A DNA stretch of 15,486 nucleotides from Actinomycetota bacterium (GCA_004376325.1 SOKC01000050.1:1-15486), one strand, 5' to 3'. Numbered from the stretch's first letter, positions 1-7,599 are shown. The notes: generated by a model from the letters alone, not told the origin. Program-made: numbers and translations.

Positions 1-100
1 TATCTTTAGATGTTATTTTTGAATTTGCTAAAGCATTCATCAATCATCATAAGAAGTATTTTATAACTTCTAATAAAATTATAGTTTTCTATCTGTAATA

Positions 101-129
101 TTGATAGAATTAACCATATTATTTTTAAT
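101..129 (+). promoter_or_regulatory. Candidate sigma70-type promoter for the PHP gene
   Basis: TTGATA (101-106) and TTTAAT (124-129) are separated by 17 nt and would start transcription about 28 nt before the ATG at 164. Each hexamer matches five of six consensus positions. In DNA this AT-rich such matches also arise by chance, so the call is tentative. Confidence 0.35.
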
Positions 130-163
130 TGCCTATGAGTGAATTAAGAAAGGAATATTTTTT

Positions 164-823
164 ATGATTTATGATTTTCATACCCATACTTTTTTATCTG
201 ATGGCGAAAACAGCCCTATTGAGCTTATAAGATTTGCAGTCGCTTTAGGGTACAGGTGTATAGCCTTGACTGATCACGGAAGTTATTCAAATCTTGATTT
301 TATAATTTCAATGGTAAGGAGAGACTGCGAGCTTGCAGAGAAGTATTGGAATATAAGTGCAATTCCGGGGATAGAGCTAACTAATATTCCAGCTAAAAGT
401 ATAAATAATATGGCCAGAGAGGCTAAAGAATTAGGAGCAAGGATGGTAGTAGCTCACGGAGAGAGCATAGTGGAAAGTATTGAGCCGGGTACTAATTTAG
501 AAGCGGTAAAATCGGAATATATTGATCTTTTGGCCCACCCTGGAATCTTTACATTAGAAGAGGCAAAAATTGCAGCTCAGAATGGTATTTTTGTGGAAAT
601 TTCTTCCAGAGCTGGTCATAGTCTTACCAATGGAGTTGTAGCAAATGTGGGCAGGGAAGCCGGGGTTAAGTTCTTAATAAATAGTGATGCCCATAGCCAG
701 GATGATTTATTTAAATCAGATATGCAGGAAAGAGTGGGTCTGGGTTCTGGCTTGAAAAAAGATGAAGTTGAAGAAATTTTTAATAAAAATTATAAGGAAT
801 TTCTTAAAAGGATTGGTTGCTAG
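164..823 (+). CDS. PHP-domain metal-dependent phosphoesterase (histidinol-phosphatase-like)
   Basis: A 219-residue soluble protein of the PHP fold, whose members hydrolyse phosphoesters at a multinuclear metal site. Visible metal ligands in order are H6-x-H8 with D13 (FHTHTFLSDGE), D37-H38 (LTDHG), E71 (PGIEL), H98 (VAHGE), H125 (LAHPG) and D175-A-H177 (NSDAH). The central stretch (VAHGE then LLAHPG, and later AGHSLTNG) matches a stand-alone PHP family found in archaea and anaerobic bacteria and often annotated as histidinol-phosphate phosphatase. The length is complete for that family. The usual T-H-V-P just after the E71 motif reads T-N74-I-P here. The ATG is preceded by AGGAA about 10 nt upstream. 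No his genes are nearby, so the substrate cannot be named. The stop codon overlaps that of larE. Confidence 0.85.
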   Translation: MIYDFHTHTFLSDGENSPIELIRFAVALGYRCIALTDHGSYSNLDFIISMVRRDCELAEKYWNISAIPGIELTNIPAKSINNMAREAKELGARMVVAHGESIVESIEPGTNLEAVKSEYIDLLAHPGIFTLEEAKIAAQNGIFVEISSRAGHSLTNGVVANVGREAGVKFLINSDAHSQDDLFKSDMQERVGLGSGLKKDEVEEIFNKNYKEFLKRIGC

Positions 824-1647
824 CGTTTATCCATGCTTCCTGACCGGTAGCCTTCAAGATCTAAGGTGATATATTCAAATCCTATTTTTTTTAATTGTTT
901 TATCATTTTTTCCCTGATATTGCTTTGAAGTATTTTGGGGATTTCTTCTTTTTCTATTTCTATTCTGGCAATGGGGTAGTGGTATCTTACTCTTACCTGT
1001 CTGAAGCCCAGGGAATGAAGGAAACTTTCAGCTTTTCCAATTTTTTTCAATTTAGATTCTGTAATCTCTTCTCCGTATGGAAACCTGGATGATAGACAGG
1101 AAAAGGCTGGCTTATCCCACGTTGATAGGTTTAACATTTTGGAATATTTCCTTATTTCTTCTTTGCTCAGACCAGCTTCGGCAAGAGGACTTCTTATTCC
1201 CAGTTCTTTTAATGCTTTTAACCCTGGACGGAATGTATTTAAATCATCATAGTTGGTCCCATCAGCTACAAAGTTAAATTTATATTTATCTTTTATAGAA
1301 ATTAATTTTAAAAAAAGTTCCTTTTTACAAAAATAACATCTGTTTTTTGGGTTATTTCTGAATTCTTTTATTTTCAGCTCATTAGAATCAATGATTATCT
1401 GTCTGCAATTTAGACTCCTTGCGATTCTTTTTGCATCTTTCAGTTCCCTTCTTGGATATGTCAGTGATTTTGCAGTAACTGCAGTGACATTTTTACCCAA
1501 TACATTTTCCGCTACCTTTAAGAGGAAGCTGCTATCTACTCCACCTGAAAATGCTATAATTAAAGAACCCATATCTTTAAGGATTTTTTTTAGTTTATTA
1601 ATTTTTTTTCTGTCCATTATCATTTTGATATTTTTACCTGGAAACAT
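820..1647 (-). CDS. larE: LarE, sulfur transferase for nickel-pincer nucleotide cofactor synthesis
   Basis: LarE adenylates the pyridinium-3,5-biscarboxylate mononucleotide carboxylates and inserts sulfur, making the thiolated precursor of the nickel-pincer cofactor used by lactate racemase and related enzymes. The PP-loop ATP-binding motif SGGVDSS is at residues 34-40. C184 in FSCLSSRFPYGEEIT aligns with the sacrificial Cys176 of Lactiplantibacillus plantarum LarE. A C104-x-x-C107 pair (NRCYFCK) replaces the WYYAK of that protein, giving the three-cysteine set that in Thermotoga-type LarE holds a [4Fe-4S] cluster and allows catalytic rather than sacrificial sulfur transfer. The C-terminal TLDLEGYRSGSM is also typical. 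The first ATG (1647) has no Shine-Dalgarno; internal ATGs at 1623 (M9) or 1617 (M11) lie downstream of AGGT and agree better with the promoter candidate, so the first 8-10 residues are uncertain. It is divergent from larC; larA and larB are not in the window. Confidence 0.93.
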   Translation of the reverse strand: MFPGKNIKMIMDRKKINKLKKILKDMGSLIIAFSGGVDSSFLLKVAENVLGKNVTAVTAKSLTYPRRELKDAKRIARSLNCRQIIIDSNELKIKEFRNNPKNRCYFCKKELFLKLISIKDKYKFNFVADGTNYDDLNTFRPGLKALKELGIRSPLAEAGLSKEEIRKYSKMLNLSTWDKPAFSCLSSRFPYGEEITESKLKKIGKAESFLHSLGFRQVRVRYHYPIARIEIEKEEIPKILQSNIREKMIKQLKKIGFEYITLDLEGYRSGSMDKR

Positions 1648-1699
1648 AAAATATATAAAAACCTATATTTTTGCAATAGTCTTAGTAAAATGATATTTT
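1648..1699. promoter_or_regulatory. Candidate divergent larE/larC promoter with a shared -35 box
   Basis: The self-complementary hexamer TTGCAA (1671-1676) is flanked at exactly 17 nt on each side by TATTTT-type -10 boxes: 1694-1699 on the plus strand and 1648-1653 on the minus strand. Either orientation gives a plausible spacing. On the minus strand, transcription would begin just inside the annotated larE frame, favouring the internal larE start at 1623 or 1617. The hexamers are weak (4 of 6 each), and the symmetry may be coincidental in AT-rich DNA. Confidence 0.25.
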
Positions 1700-1781
1700 G
1701 AAACAATAAAACTTTAAAGCTCTGAATTTATTTAAGGGAAAGGTATTTTAAAAAATTTACATATTCTGGAGATAAACAAAT

Positions 1782-2957
1782 ATGGAAAAGATCTTATATT
1801 TTGACTGTTTTTCAGGAATAAGTGGCGATATGGTAGTTGGTGCATTGCTTGATCTGGGATTGGATTTTTCATTTCTAAAAAATGAATTAGGGAAACTTAA
1901 TATTGATGGATATAACATAGCTTGCAGAGAAATAAAGATGGGTCCTGTTAGAGCAAAAAAATTTGATGTAAAAGTAACTGTACTGCAACCCTACAGAAAT
2001 TATAAAGATATTAAAGGAATAATTGGTGAAAGCAAACTTAATACTATGGTCAAAAAAATATCTCTGGATGTTTTTCAACTGATTGCAGAAGCAGAAGCCA
2101 GGATACATGGTTATGATATAGATGAAATACATTTTCACGAAGTCGGCGCAGTTGATTCTATTATTGATATCGTAAGCACTGCTATAGGTATAAAAAGTTT
2201 AGGAATTGAGTCATACTATAGCAGTAAAATTCCATTGGGCAGCGGGTTTGTCGATAGTTCACATGGGAAATTACCTGTACCGGCACCGGCTACAGTAGAG
2301 ATATTAAAGGGGATACCTGTCTGCACAGGTATTTTTGATTATGAAGTAACTACTCCTACAGGCGCTGCTATAATAAAAACCCTGGCAGCAAAATTTGGTG
2401 GGATTCGCTGTATGGAAATTGAAAAAGTCGGTTATGGGGCAGGGAGTAAGGTAAAAAAAGAAATCCCGGATGTTTTAAGAGTTTTAAAGGGAGTCATCAA
2501 AGATAAGTATAGGTTAAAAGCAGAAGATCTGATTGTTCTTTCTGCAAATATTGACGATAGCACTCCTGAGATTATGGGATACCTGCAGGAGAATTTGCTT
2601 AAAAATAAGGTGCTGGACGTATGGACAGAGCAGATTTATATGAAAAAAAACAGACCTGCCTTTAAACTTTGTGTCCTCTGTAACAGGGAATCGGAGCTGG
2701 AAATAATTGATATCCTATTATTGGAATCTACAACACTGGGGATTAGAAGAGAAGAAATTAAAAGGTATTCAATTAACAGGAAAATTGAAACTGTCAAATT
2801 ACCTTATGGAGAAGTTAAGGTAAAAATTGGTACTCATAAGGGAAAAGAGATAACAATTTCACCTGAATTTGAGTCTTGCGCTAAACTGGCAAAAAGAACA
2901 GGAAAGCCTCTAAAAGAAATATATCAAGATGCTATTTTATTTTTTTCCAGAAGATAA
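1782..2957 (+). CDS. larC: LarC, nickel insertion protein for nickel-pincer cofactor (unsplit form)
   Basis: LarC is the CTP-dependent cyclometallase that inserts nickel into the thiolated pyridinium mononucleotide made by LarB and LarE. The 391-residue length is typical of the full protein. Family hallmarks are LYFDCFSGISGDM (5-17), EIHFHEVGAVDSIIDI (115-130, His-rich), GKLPVPAPAT (162-171) and VTTPTGAAI (189-197). The LarC2 domain begins near 250 (LSANIDDSTPE). In L. plantarum the two halves are joined by programmed frameshifting, whereas here they lie in one continuous frame. The start is supported by GGAG about 9 nt upstream of the ATG. With larE on the opposite strand it supplies two of the three cofactor-synthesis steps; the client enzyme is outside the window. 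Its 3' end overlaps the convergent AI-2E permease gene by 34 bp. Confidence 0.94.
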   Translation: MEKILYFDCFSGISGDMVVGALLDLGLDFSFLKNELGKLNIDGYNIACREIKMGPVRAKKFDVKVTVLQPYRNYKDIKGIIGESKLNTMVKKISLDVFQLIAEAEARIHGYDIDEIHFHEVGAVDSIIDIVSTAIGIKSLGIESYYSSKIPLGSGFVDSSHGKLPVPAPATVEILKGIPVCTGIFDYEVTTPTGAAIIKTLAAKFGGIRCMEIEKVGYGAGSKVKKEIPDVLRVLKGVIKDKYRLKAEDLIVLSANIDDSTPEIMGYLQENLLKNKVLDVWTEQIYMKKNRPAFKLCVLCNRESELEIIDILLLESTTLGIRREEIKRYSINRKIETVKLPYGEVKVKIGTHKGKEITISPEFESCAKLAKRTGKPLKEIYQDAILFFSRR

Positions 2958-4027
2958 TATTTTAATATTTCCTGCAAAATAGCCACTGCAGGCACAGCAA
3001 ATAAAAGTCCCCATATACCAAACAGGGCACCACCTGCAATAAGGGAAAAGATCATAACGCCGGGATGCACCCCTATCTGGTACTTCAATACAATTGGAGA
3101 AAGCACGTAGACGTCTATCAGTTGAATAGCCACAAACAGAAGGATTACTAACAAGGCTTTAAACGGTGAAATAAAAAGTGCGGCTAGCACGGCCGGTATA
3201 GCTCCTATTATGGGACCAAGGAGCGGAATCATATTAAGCAGGCCGGCTATGAAACCAAACAGTATCGCAAAATCTACTTTTAATACCAGAAGTACAATGG
3301 TACATAGTATTCCAACAATAATAGATATTAATATTCGCGCTCTGAAATACTTTCCGGCAACTTTATTAATCCTTTCCAAAATAATAGTTGTATGATTTTT
3401 AAATCTTTTTGGTATTATTTTTATGAATGTTGCTTTTATTTTATCTGTATAATTAAGTATATATATTCCCAGCAGCGGCCCTACTATAAGGTATAGAACT
3501 GTATTTAATGCCAACCTGCCAACGGTAGCAGCTCGCCGGAAGATATCAATTTCTTCTAAATTAATCCTGCTGATAAGATACAGGGTAATACCGCTGACAT
3601 CCTTGGGTATTAATTCCTTACCAATTATATTCTCAGCGTTTTCAATAATAATGCTTTTTTGCAAAAAGTCGTTTATAACCTTGGTCAAATTTTGCATATA
3701 TGATGGAAATTTATCAATGAATGTCCTAAATTGATCAATTATTATGGGTATAATGAAGAAAAATATAGTAAAAATAATCCCTATAAAAATGATATATGTT
3801 ATTGTAACGGAAAATACTCTACGCATTTTCTTTTGTAGTAAAGTTACAATGGGGGTTAAAAGATAAGCAATGGCTATAGCTAAAATTAATGGTATGATTG
3901 CTATCCTTATCAAATATATGATGTAAAAAAAAAGCGCAGCGATTAGAAGAAAGCCAATTATTGACCAGGAAAAAATTCCAATGTTTTTTATTGTTTTAAT
4001 ACCGTTTGAAGGTTTTCTTATTCTCAT
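2924..4027 (-). CDS. AI-2E family transporter (PF01594-type permease)
   Basis: A 367-residue polytopic membrane protein of the AI-2E/PerM/YhhQ-type exporter family. The hydrophobic segments lie at about 20-62 (two or three closely spaced), 72-95, 172-193, 230-285 (several), 288-308 and 321-355. The middle region 98-165 is hydrophilic and extracytoplasmic-like, as in the family. The C-terminal signature is clear: LNMIPLLGPIIGAIPAVLAA at 264-283, then DVYVLSPIVLK and GVHPGVMIFSLIAGGALFGI. Members have been linked to autoinducer-2 export, Na+/H+ exchange or other small-molecule efflux, and the sequence does not discriminate between these. The gene is isolated, convergent with larC, and its 3' coding end overlaps larC by 34 bp. 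Confidence 0.88.
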   Translation of the reverse strand: MRIRKPSNGIKTIKNIGIFSWSIIGFLLIAALFFYIIYLIRIAIIPLILAIAIAYLLTPIVTLLQKKMRRVFSVTITYIIFIGIIFTIFFFIIPIIIDQFRTFIDKFPSYMQNLTKVINDFLQKSIIIENAENIIGKELIPKDVSGITLYLISRINLEEIDIFRRAATVGRLALNTVLYLIVGPLLGIYILNYTDKIKATFIKIIPKRFKNHTTIILERINKVAGKYFRARILISIIVGILCTIVLLVLKVDFAILFGFIAGLLNMIPLLGPIIGAIPAVLAALFISPFKALLVILLFVAIQLIDVYVLSPIVLKYQIGVHPGVMIFSLIAGGALFGIWGLLFAVPAVAILQEILKYYLLEKNKIAS

Positions 4028-4069
4028 TAGAAATCATTATAGTATATTTTTTTTAAAAATATAAATTAT

Positions 4070-4150
4070 TAAACTAATCGATGTTATTAATTGAAATGAC
4101 GGCGTAGTTAAAAAAAAGTTTTGATTTAAAAATAGTGAGAAAAGTAAGAG
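4070..4150 (+). repeat. Diverged direct repeat, copy A (partner 4183-4263)
   Basis: This stretch aligns without gaps to 4183-4263 at a constant offset of 113 nt. By eye 53 of 81 positions match, and 23 of the 28 mismatches are transitions. The best-conserved blocks are TGTTATTAATTGAA (4082-4095, 13 of 14) and AAAAATAGT (4128-4136, 9 of 9). A 6-bp stem can form between TAATTG (4088-4093) and TAGTTA (4105-4110), with two G-U wobbles. It lies upstream of the complex I-like operon and downstream (on the plus strand) of the start of the divergent AI-2E gene. Its function is unknown. Confidence 0.5.
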
Positions 4151-4182
4151 TCAAGTTTTAGGCAAAAATCCTATATAAATTA

Positions 4183-4263
4183 TAAATCACCTAATGTTAT
4201 CAATTGAAGTAGCAGTGCAATTGTGATAGAGTTTAATCTCAAAAATAGTAAAAAAAATAGGAG
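4183..4263 (+). repeat. Diverged direct repeat, copy B, in the presumed operon leader or promoter region
   Basis: Partner of 4070-4150. The equivalent stem is perfect here: CAATTG (4201-4206) with CAATTG (4218-4223). Position 1 of the stem is C-G where copy A has T-A, a compensatory double transition, and two wobbles of copy A become Watson-Crick pairs. The copy ends 21 nt before the ATG of the first operon gene. A weak promoter reading also exists inside it: TTGAAG (4204-4209), 17 nt, TAGAGT (4227-4232). Whether it works as DNA operator, promoter duplication or leader RNA is undecided. Confidence 0.5.
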
Positions 4264-4284
4264 AATATAAAACAGGAAATTATA

Positions 4285-4680
4285 ATGCCGGAAGAATCTA
4301 TTGCTGCTTATATTAACAACATCATAGCTTTTACCCTATTTATAGCTGTAATAACATTTATATTTGCAATACTTTTTTTATTATCACGCACTTTGATCCA
4401 TAAGACTGGAAGAAGAAACAATATAGAATTAAAAAAAGAAATTTTTCCTACCAGCTCTTCAGATATATATAGTTATAAAAAGGAACCTTATCAGCTAAAA
4501 AATATTTTTATCCTGGGTACGGTATTTATAATTATAATTATTTTTACATTCCTTATCTTTGCTGTTTTAAATTACAGCAGGGAGCCAGCACCAGGTTTAA
4601 ATCTGTATTTAATCATAGGTATAGTATTTTATCTTATATTAATGGTTATCTATCTAGTCAAATCAAAGATTATAAGTTAG
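4285..4680 (+). CDS. nuoA: NuoA-like small membrane subunit (divergent)
   Basis: A 131-residue protein with three hydrophobic segments (about 11-34, 74-96 and 105-126) and a long polar loop between the first and second, which is the NuoA/ND3 topology. It is the first gene before a clear nuoB-like gene, the usual nuoA position. The family motifs are eroded: the YECG-x-x-P loop corresponds at best to YKKEP (64-68), and the acidic FDVE motif of the second helix is replaced by uncharged residues. The assignment therefore rests on topology, size and position rather than on motifs. AGGA about 7 nt upstream supports the ATG. The gap to the next gene is 11 nt, so the genes are probably co-transcribed. 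Confidence 0.55.
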   Translation: MPEESIAAYINNIIAFTLFIAVITFIFAILFLLSRTLIHKTGRRNNIELKKEIFPTSSSDIYSYKKEPYQLKNIFILGTVFIIIIIFTFLIFAVLNYSREPAPGLNLYLIIGIVFYLILMVIYLVKSKIIS

Positions 4681-4691
4681 GGGTTATCTGA

Positions 4692-5087
4692 ATGCCTTCT
4701 CTTGCTAGAAGTAACTTGAATATACTGGTTGCAGGACTTGGTTGTTGTAAACAGGAAATATTTGCAACCCAGGGAGCGTTATATGATATTCAAAGATTTG
4801 GTGTAAATTTTGTCAGCACCGCTGAAGATGCTGATATATTGGTGATCCAGGGTTTTTATAATAAAAAAGGCATAACCAGGGTCTTAAATATTTACGACAG
4901 GATGAGTTCCCCAAAATGGATAATTGCGGTAGGAAGCTGTGTCTTAAATGAAAATTTATTTAAATTGGAGAGTAAACTGTTAAGTCAGTTACGGAATAAA
5001 GTAGCAATAAATATGTATATTCCAGGCTGCCCGCCCAGACCGGAAGCGTTTATATATGCTATTTTAAGATTTTCAGGCAGAGATTAA
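4692..5087 (+). CDS. nuoB: NuoB-like subunit carrying the N2-type [4Fe-4S] cluster
   Basis: A 131-residue soluble subunit equivalent to NuoB/PSST and the small subunit of group 4 hydrogenases. It passes electrons from the ferredoxin-like subunit to the active site in the D subunit. All four cluster ligands are visible: the adjacent pair C18-C19 (GLGCCKQE), C83 (AVGSCVLNE) and C113 (YIPGCPPRPEA). ADILVIQG (47-54) and SSPKWIIAVGSC (72-83) are family hallmarks. The protein is somewhat shorter than typical NuoB because it lacks extra N- and C-terminal extensions. AGGGG at the end of the preceding gene serves as the ribosome binding site. This is the best-conserved member of the operon together with the NuoI-like protein. 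Confidence 0.93.
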   Translation: MPSLARSNLNILVAGLGCCKQEIFATQGALYDIQRFGVNFVSTAEDADILVIQGFYNKKGITRVLNIYDRMSSPKWIIAVGSCVLNENLFKLESKLLSQLRNKVAINMYIPGCPPRPEAFIYAILRFSGRD

Positions 5088-5134
5088 TAATAATTTACCT
5101 ATTAGATAGTAATTTTTAAATTTTATTTATGTAA

Positions 5135-6634
5135 ATGATTAATAATATTTATAATAAAATCTATTCTCCTCCAAAGTTTGTACTTGTGGAGGAAATAGGT
5201 AAAAACCTGGAATTTATTTTAAAAGATAAAATAAAAAATATTTTTAAAGCCGGACAGGATCTTTTAATAGAAGTATCTAAAGAGAATCTTTACCAGCTTT
5301 TAAAAGAGCTAAAGGAAAATCCTGAACTTAAAGTAAATAGTTTTCAAAGTGTAGCTACTTACAAAATTAGTAAAAAAAATTTTCTAATAATAAACCTTAC
5401 ATCATTTGTTAATAATTTTTCTGTTCTAATAAAAATAGAAATATCCGGCAGAGAACTGGAAAATGGCTGTACCGAGATTGTTAACGTCCTGGGGGAATTT
5501 TATGAACCAGTTAATTTTTACAGGGATAGAAGTAAGTTAATTTCTGAAAACTCTGATATAAAAATTTTTTGTCAGAGCCTGGATGGTCTGGATTGTTTTG
5601 ATTTAAATATTTCTACTGATAATGACATAGTTAAAGAAGCTTATGTTGATATTGATATTAGCAGGGTTGTCGGTAACCATTATTATAAAGGTTTGGAGAT
5701 TTATGATCTTATAGCCTATATCAGTAGATTTGACTGGAAGGCAGGCATATTCCCGGAAATTTGTCTTTGCAGCGCTTTTGAGGAATTACTGCAGCTAAAA
5801 GTACCTGAAAGAGCCAGGTATATCAGAATGCTTCTATGTGAGCTATATAGAATATCAAATCATGTTTATTTCATTTCAAATATCTGTAATATTTTAGGGT
5901 ATGACGTTGCCTATAGTCTTTCTCTTTTGGAAAGGGAACGGGTTTTAAAGCTCATAGAGACCGTTACAGGCTCCAGAATTGTTCCCAATTTTATAAGAAT
6001 AGGTGGAGTAAAGAAGGATATAAGTGAAGAGATAATATTCAGTATCAGGAAAAGCTTACCAATCTTATATAAAAATATAAGAAGAATTGAAAAGATAATA
6101 ATTGATGATTTTTTGGTAATTGAAAGATTAAAGAATATTGGAATTATTGGTAAAGAAATTGCTTTAGATTATGGCATATCAGGTCCAAATTTAAGAGCTT
6201 CAGGTATTAGATATGATTTACGTAAAGATAAAGATTTTATTTCATATAAAGACTTCTCATTTACAGTACCTATATGCAGGACAGGGGATTGTCTGGATAG
6301 GGTTTTAATCAGATTTAATGAGATATTTCAGTCTCTTAAGATAATAAGTCAAATTATAAATAAATTCCCTTCCGGAGCTTTTATAAAGAGAATAAATTTA
6401 TCTCGTATAGAATTTAAATCTGAAGCAGTGTCGCACGGCATTGAGTGCCCCCATGGTCTTTTTAAAATTTATATTGAGGTTGAGAAGAGTAATATAAATT
6501 CGTTAATAGTAAAGGGACCTTCAATTAATAGTCTTATTTTGAGTGAGGAGATACTGAAGGAGAACAGGTTAGAAGATATTAATTTAATTTTAACAAGTCT
6601 GGATATAAGCCCGGGTGAAATAATAAGTACATAG
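5135..6634 (+). CDS. nuoCD: Fused NuoC-NuoD-like catalytic subunit without NiFe or canonical quinone ligands
   Basis: A 499-residue fusion. Residues 1-135 are a weak NuoC-like domain and about 140-499 a NuoD/large-subunit domain. Recognisable NuoD blocks are NHYYKGLEIYDLIAYISRFD (181-200), VPERARYIRMLLCELYRISN (223-242), ETVTGSRIVPNFIRIGGV (275-292), GPNLRASGIRYDLRK (350-364), CRTGDCLDRVLIRFNEIFQS (381-400) and a C-terminal LTSLDISPGE (486-495). The N-terminal hydrogenase CxxC corresponds to D200-W-K-A203 and the C-terminal CxxC to S492-P-G-E495, so [NiFe] cannot be bound. The complex I HPxxHG loop is absent, and the quinone Tyr (RLDY/RMDY) is W201. Extra cysteines occur at 210/212 and 381/386. 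The gene lies 47 nt after nuoB with no good Shine-Dalgarno. The substrate is unknown. Confidence 0.87.
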   Translation: MINNIYNKIYSPPKFVLVEEIGKNLEFILKDKIKNIFKAGQDLLIEVSKENLYQLLKELKENPELKVNSFQSVATYKISKKNFLIINLTSFVNNFSVLIKIEISGRELENGCTEIVNVLGEFYEPVNFYRDRSKLISENSDIKIFCQSLDGLDCFDLNISTDNDIVKEAYVDIDISRVVGNHYYKGLEIYDLIAYISRFDWKAGIFPEICLCSAFEELLQLKVPERARYIRMLLCELYRISNHVYFISNICNILGYDVAYSLSLLERERVLKLIETVTGSRIVPNFIRIGGVKKDISEEIIFSIRKSLPILYKNIRRIEKIIIDDFLVIERLKNIGIIGKEIALDYGISGPNLRASGIRYDLRKDKDFISYKDFSFTVPICRTGDCLDRVLIRFNEIFQSLKIISQIINKFPSGAFIKRINLSRIEFKSEAVSHGIECPHGLFKIYIEVEKSNINSLIVKGPSINSLILSEEILKENRLEDINLILTSLDISPGEIIST

Positions 6635-6646
6635 TAGTGGAGCATT

Positions 6647-7582
6647 ATGTTATTTGTTTTAAAAAAAATTTTTTATATTTTTACAATATTACTGGTAAAT
6701 TTATATATATGTGAATATATAGGTAATAAGCTTACAGCCCGTATTGAGCTTAGAAGGGGATATAGAATAACCAGAATAAGGGGCGCTGGTTTTCCTCTGA
6801 TTAGATTCTTTAAATATTTGTCCAGGGATAGTAGGATAAATATCTGGACTTTTTTTATTTTTTTACTCTCTTTTCTAATGTGGAGTGCGGTTCCTATTAC
6901 TGCAAATCTGGTTTTGGTAGAAATGGACTATAGCCTTTTGGTTGCAATAACTTTCTATATAGGACTGATAATTGTATTATTTTTTAATTCAAGCAGGACC
7001 TCTTACAGTGCCATATTTAGTGAAGCCAGTAAGAAAGTATTAATTTTACTTTCTTTCCTGGCCCCTGTTTTATTTAGTATTGTAAGTATTGTTTTAATAA
7101 GTAAGACCTTAAGCTTAAAGGAAATTGTAAATTCTCAGTATCAGCACTGGAATATAATTTTCCAGCCCCTGGGCTTTATAACATTCTTTATTTCATTGTT
7201 TTTGCAATTAAAGTTATTGGGCATAAGTAGAAAGAGCTACTTATCTACTGAGATAGATATAGGTAAAGAAGGAATAGGTTTAGGGAAAATTGTTGAAAAA
7301 ATTTCGGTTTATATGATTGTTCTTTTCTTGATTATAATTTTAAATATCCTGTATTTGGGTGGCTGGCAAAACATATATTTTATCAGGGGAGAGATTGTAC
7401 TTGCTGTTAAATTTTATTTTATTTTTATACTATTGTTATTGATGGACAAAGCTATTGGCAGAATAGATAGTTATAAACTTTTAGTCAGGATTAATTGGAA
7501 GTTTTTGATTCCAGTTTCGCTGTTTAATTTTATTGTTACCCTGGGATTTTTTGTAGCCAGGAATGTATATAGTTTAATTTAA
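6647..7582 (+). CDS. nuoH: NuoH-like membrane subunit (divergent)
   Basis: A 311-residue protein with eight hydrophobic segments (about 4-24, 67-90, 95-114, 130-151, 167-190, 219-240, 249-268 and 286-305), the number found in NuoH/ND1, which anchors the B-D-I module and forms the quinone-entry chamber in complex I. The C-terminal block GRIDSYKLLVRINWKFLIPV with SLFNF (271-294) fits the family pattern of R-x-D followed by WK-x-LP and L-x-N. The N-terminal amphipathic region 31-61 sits where ER-x-x-A-x-x-Q-R-x-GPN normally is but reads ARIELRRGYRITRIRGAGFP. The acidic loop FDLPEAESE is replaced by SRKSYLSTEID (194-204). GGAG precedes the ATG; the gap to nuoCD is 12 nt and to nuoI 17 nt. Confidence 0.8.
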   Translation: MLFVLKKIFYIFTILLVNLYICEYIGNKLTARIELRRGYRITRIRGAGFPLIRFFKYLSRDSRINIWTFFIFLLSFLMWSAVPITANLVLVEMDYSLLVAITFYIGLIIVLFFNSSRTSYSAIFSEASKKVLILLSFLAPVLFSIVSIVLISKTLSLKEIVNSQYQHWNIIFQPLGFITFFISLFLQLKLLGISRKSYLSTEIDIGKEGIGLGKIVEKISVYMIVLFLIIILNILYLGGWQNIYFIRGEIVLAVKFYFIFILLLLMDKAIGRIDSYKLLVRINWKFLIPVSLFNFIVTLGFFVARNVYSLI

Positions 7583-7599
7583 TTAGGTGTTTTATTAAG

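Noticed and set aside
3..98. Open frame at the left edge that could be the C-terminus of an upstream gene (31 codons, ending TAA)
   Set aside because: It is short, rich in Phe, Ile and Lys as expected for random AT-rich DNA, and shows no recognisable family feature.
1391..1693. Plus-strand open frame of 100 codons overlapping larE
   Set aside because: It is antisense to the LarE PP-loop region; its hydrophobic look comes from the reverse complement of Lys/Glu codons.
2480..2580. Programmed frameshift site between LarC1 and LarC2
   Set aside because: The two domains are already in one continuous frame, so no frameshift is needed.
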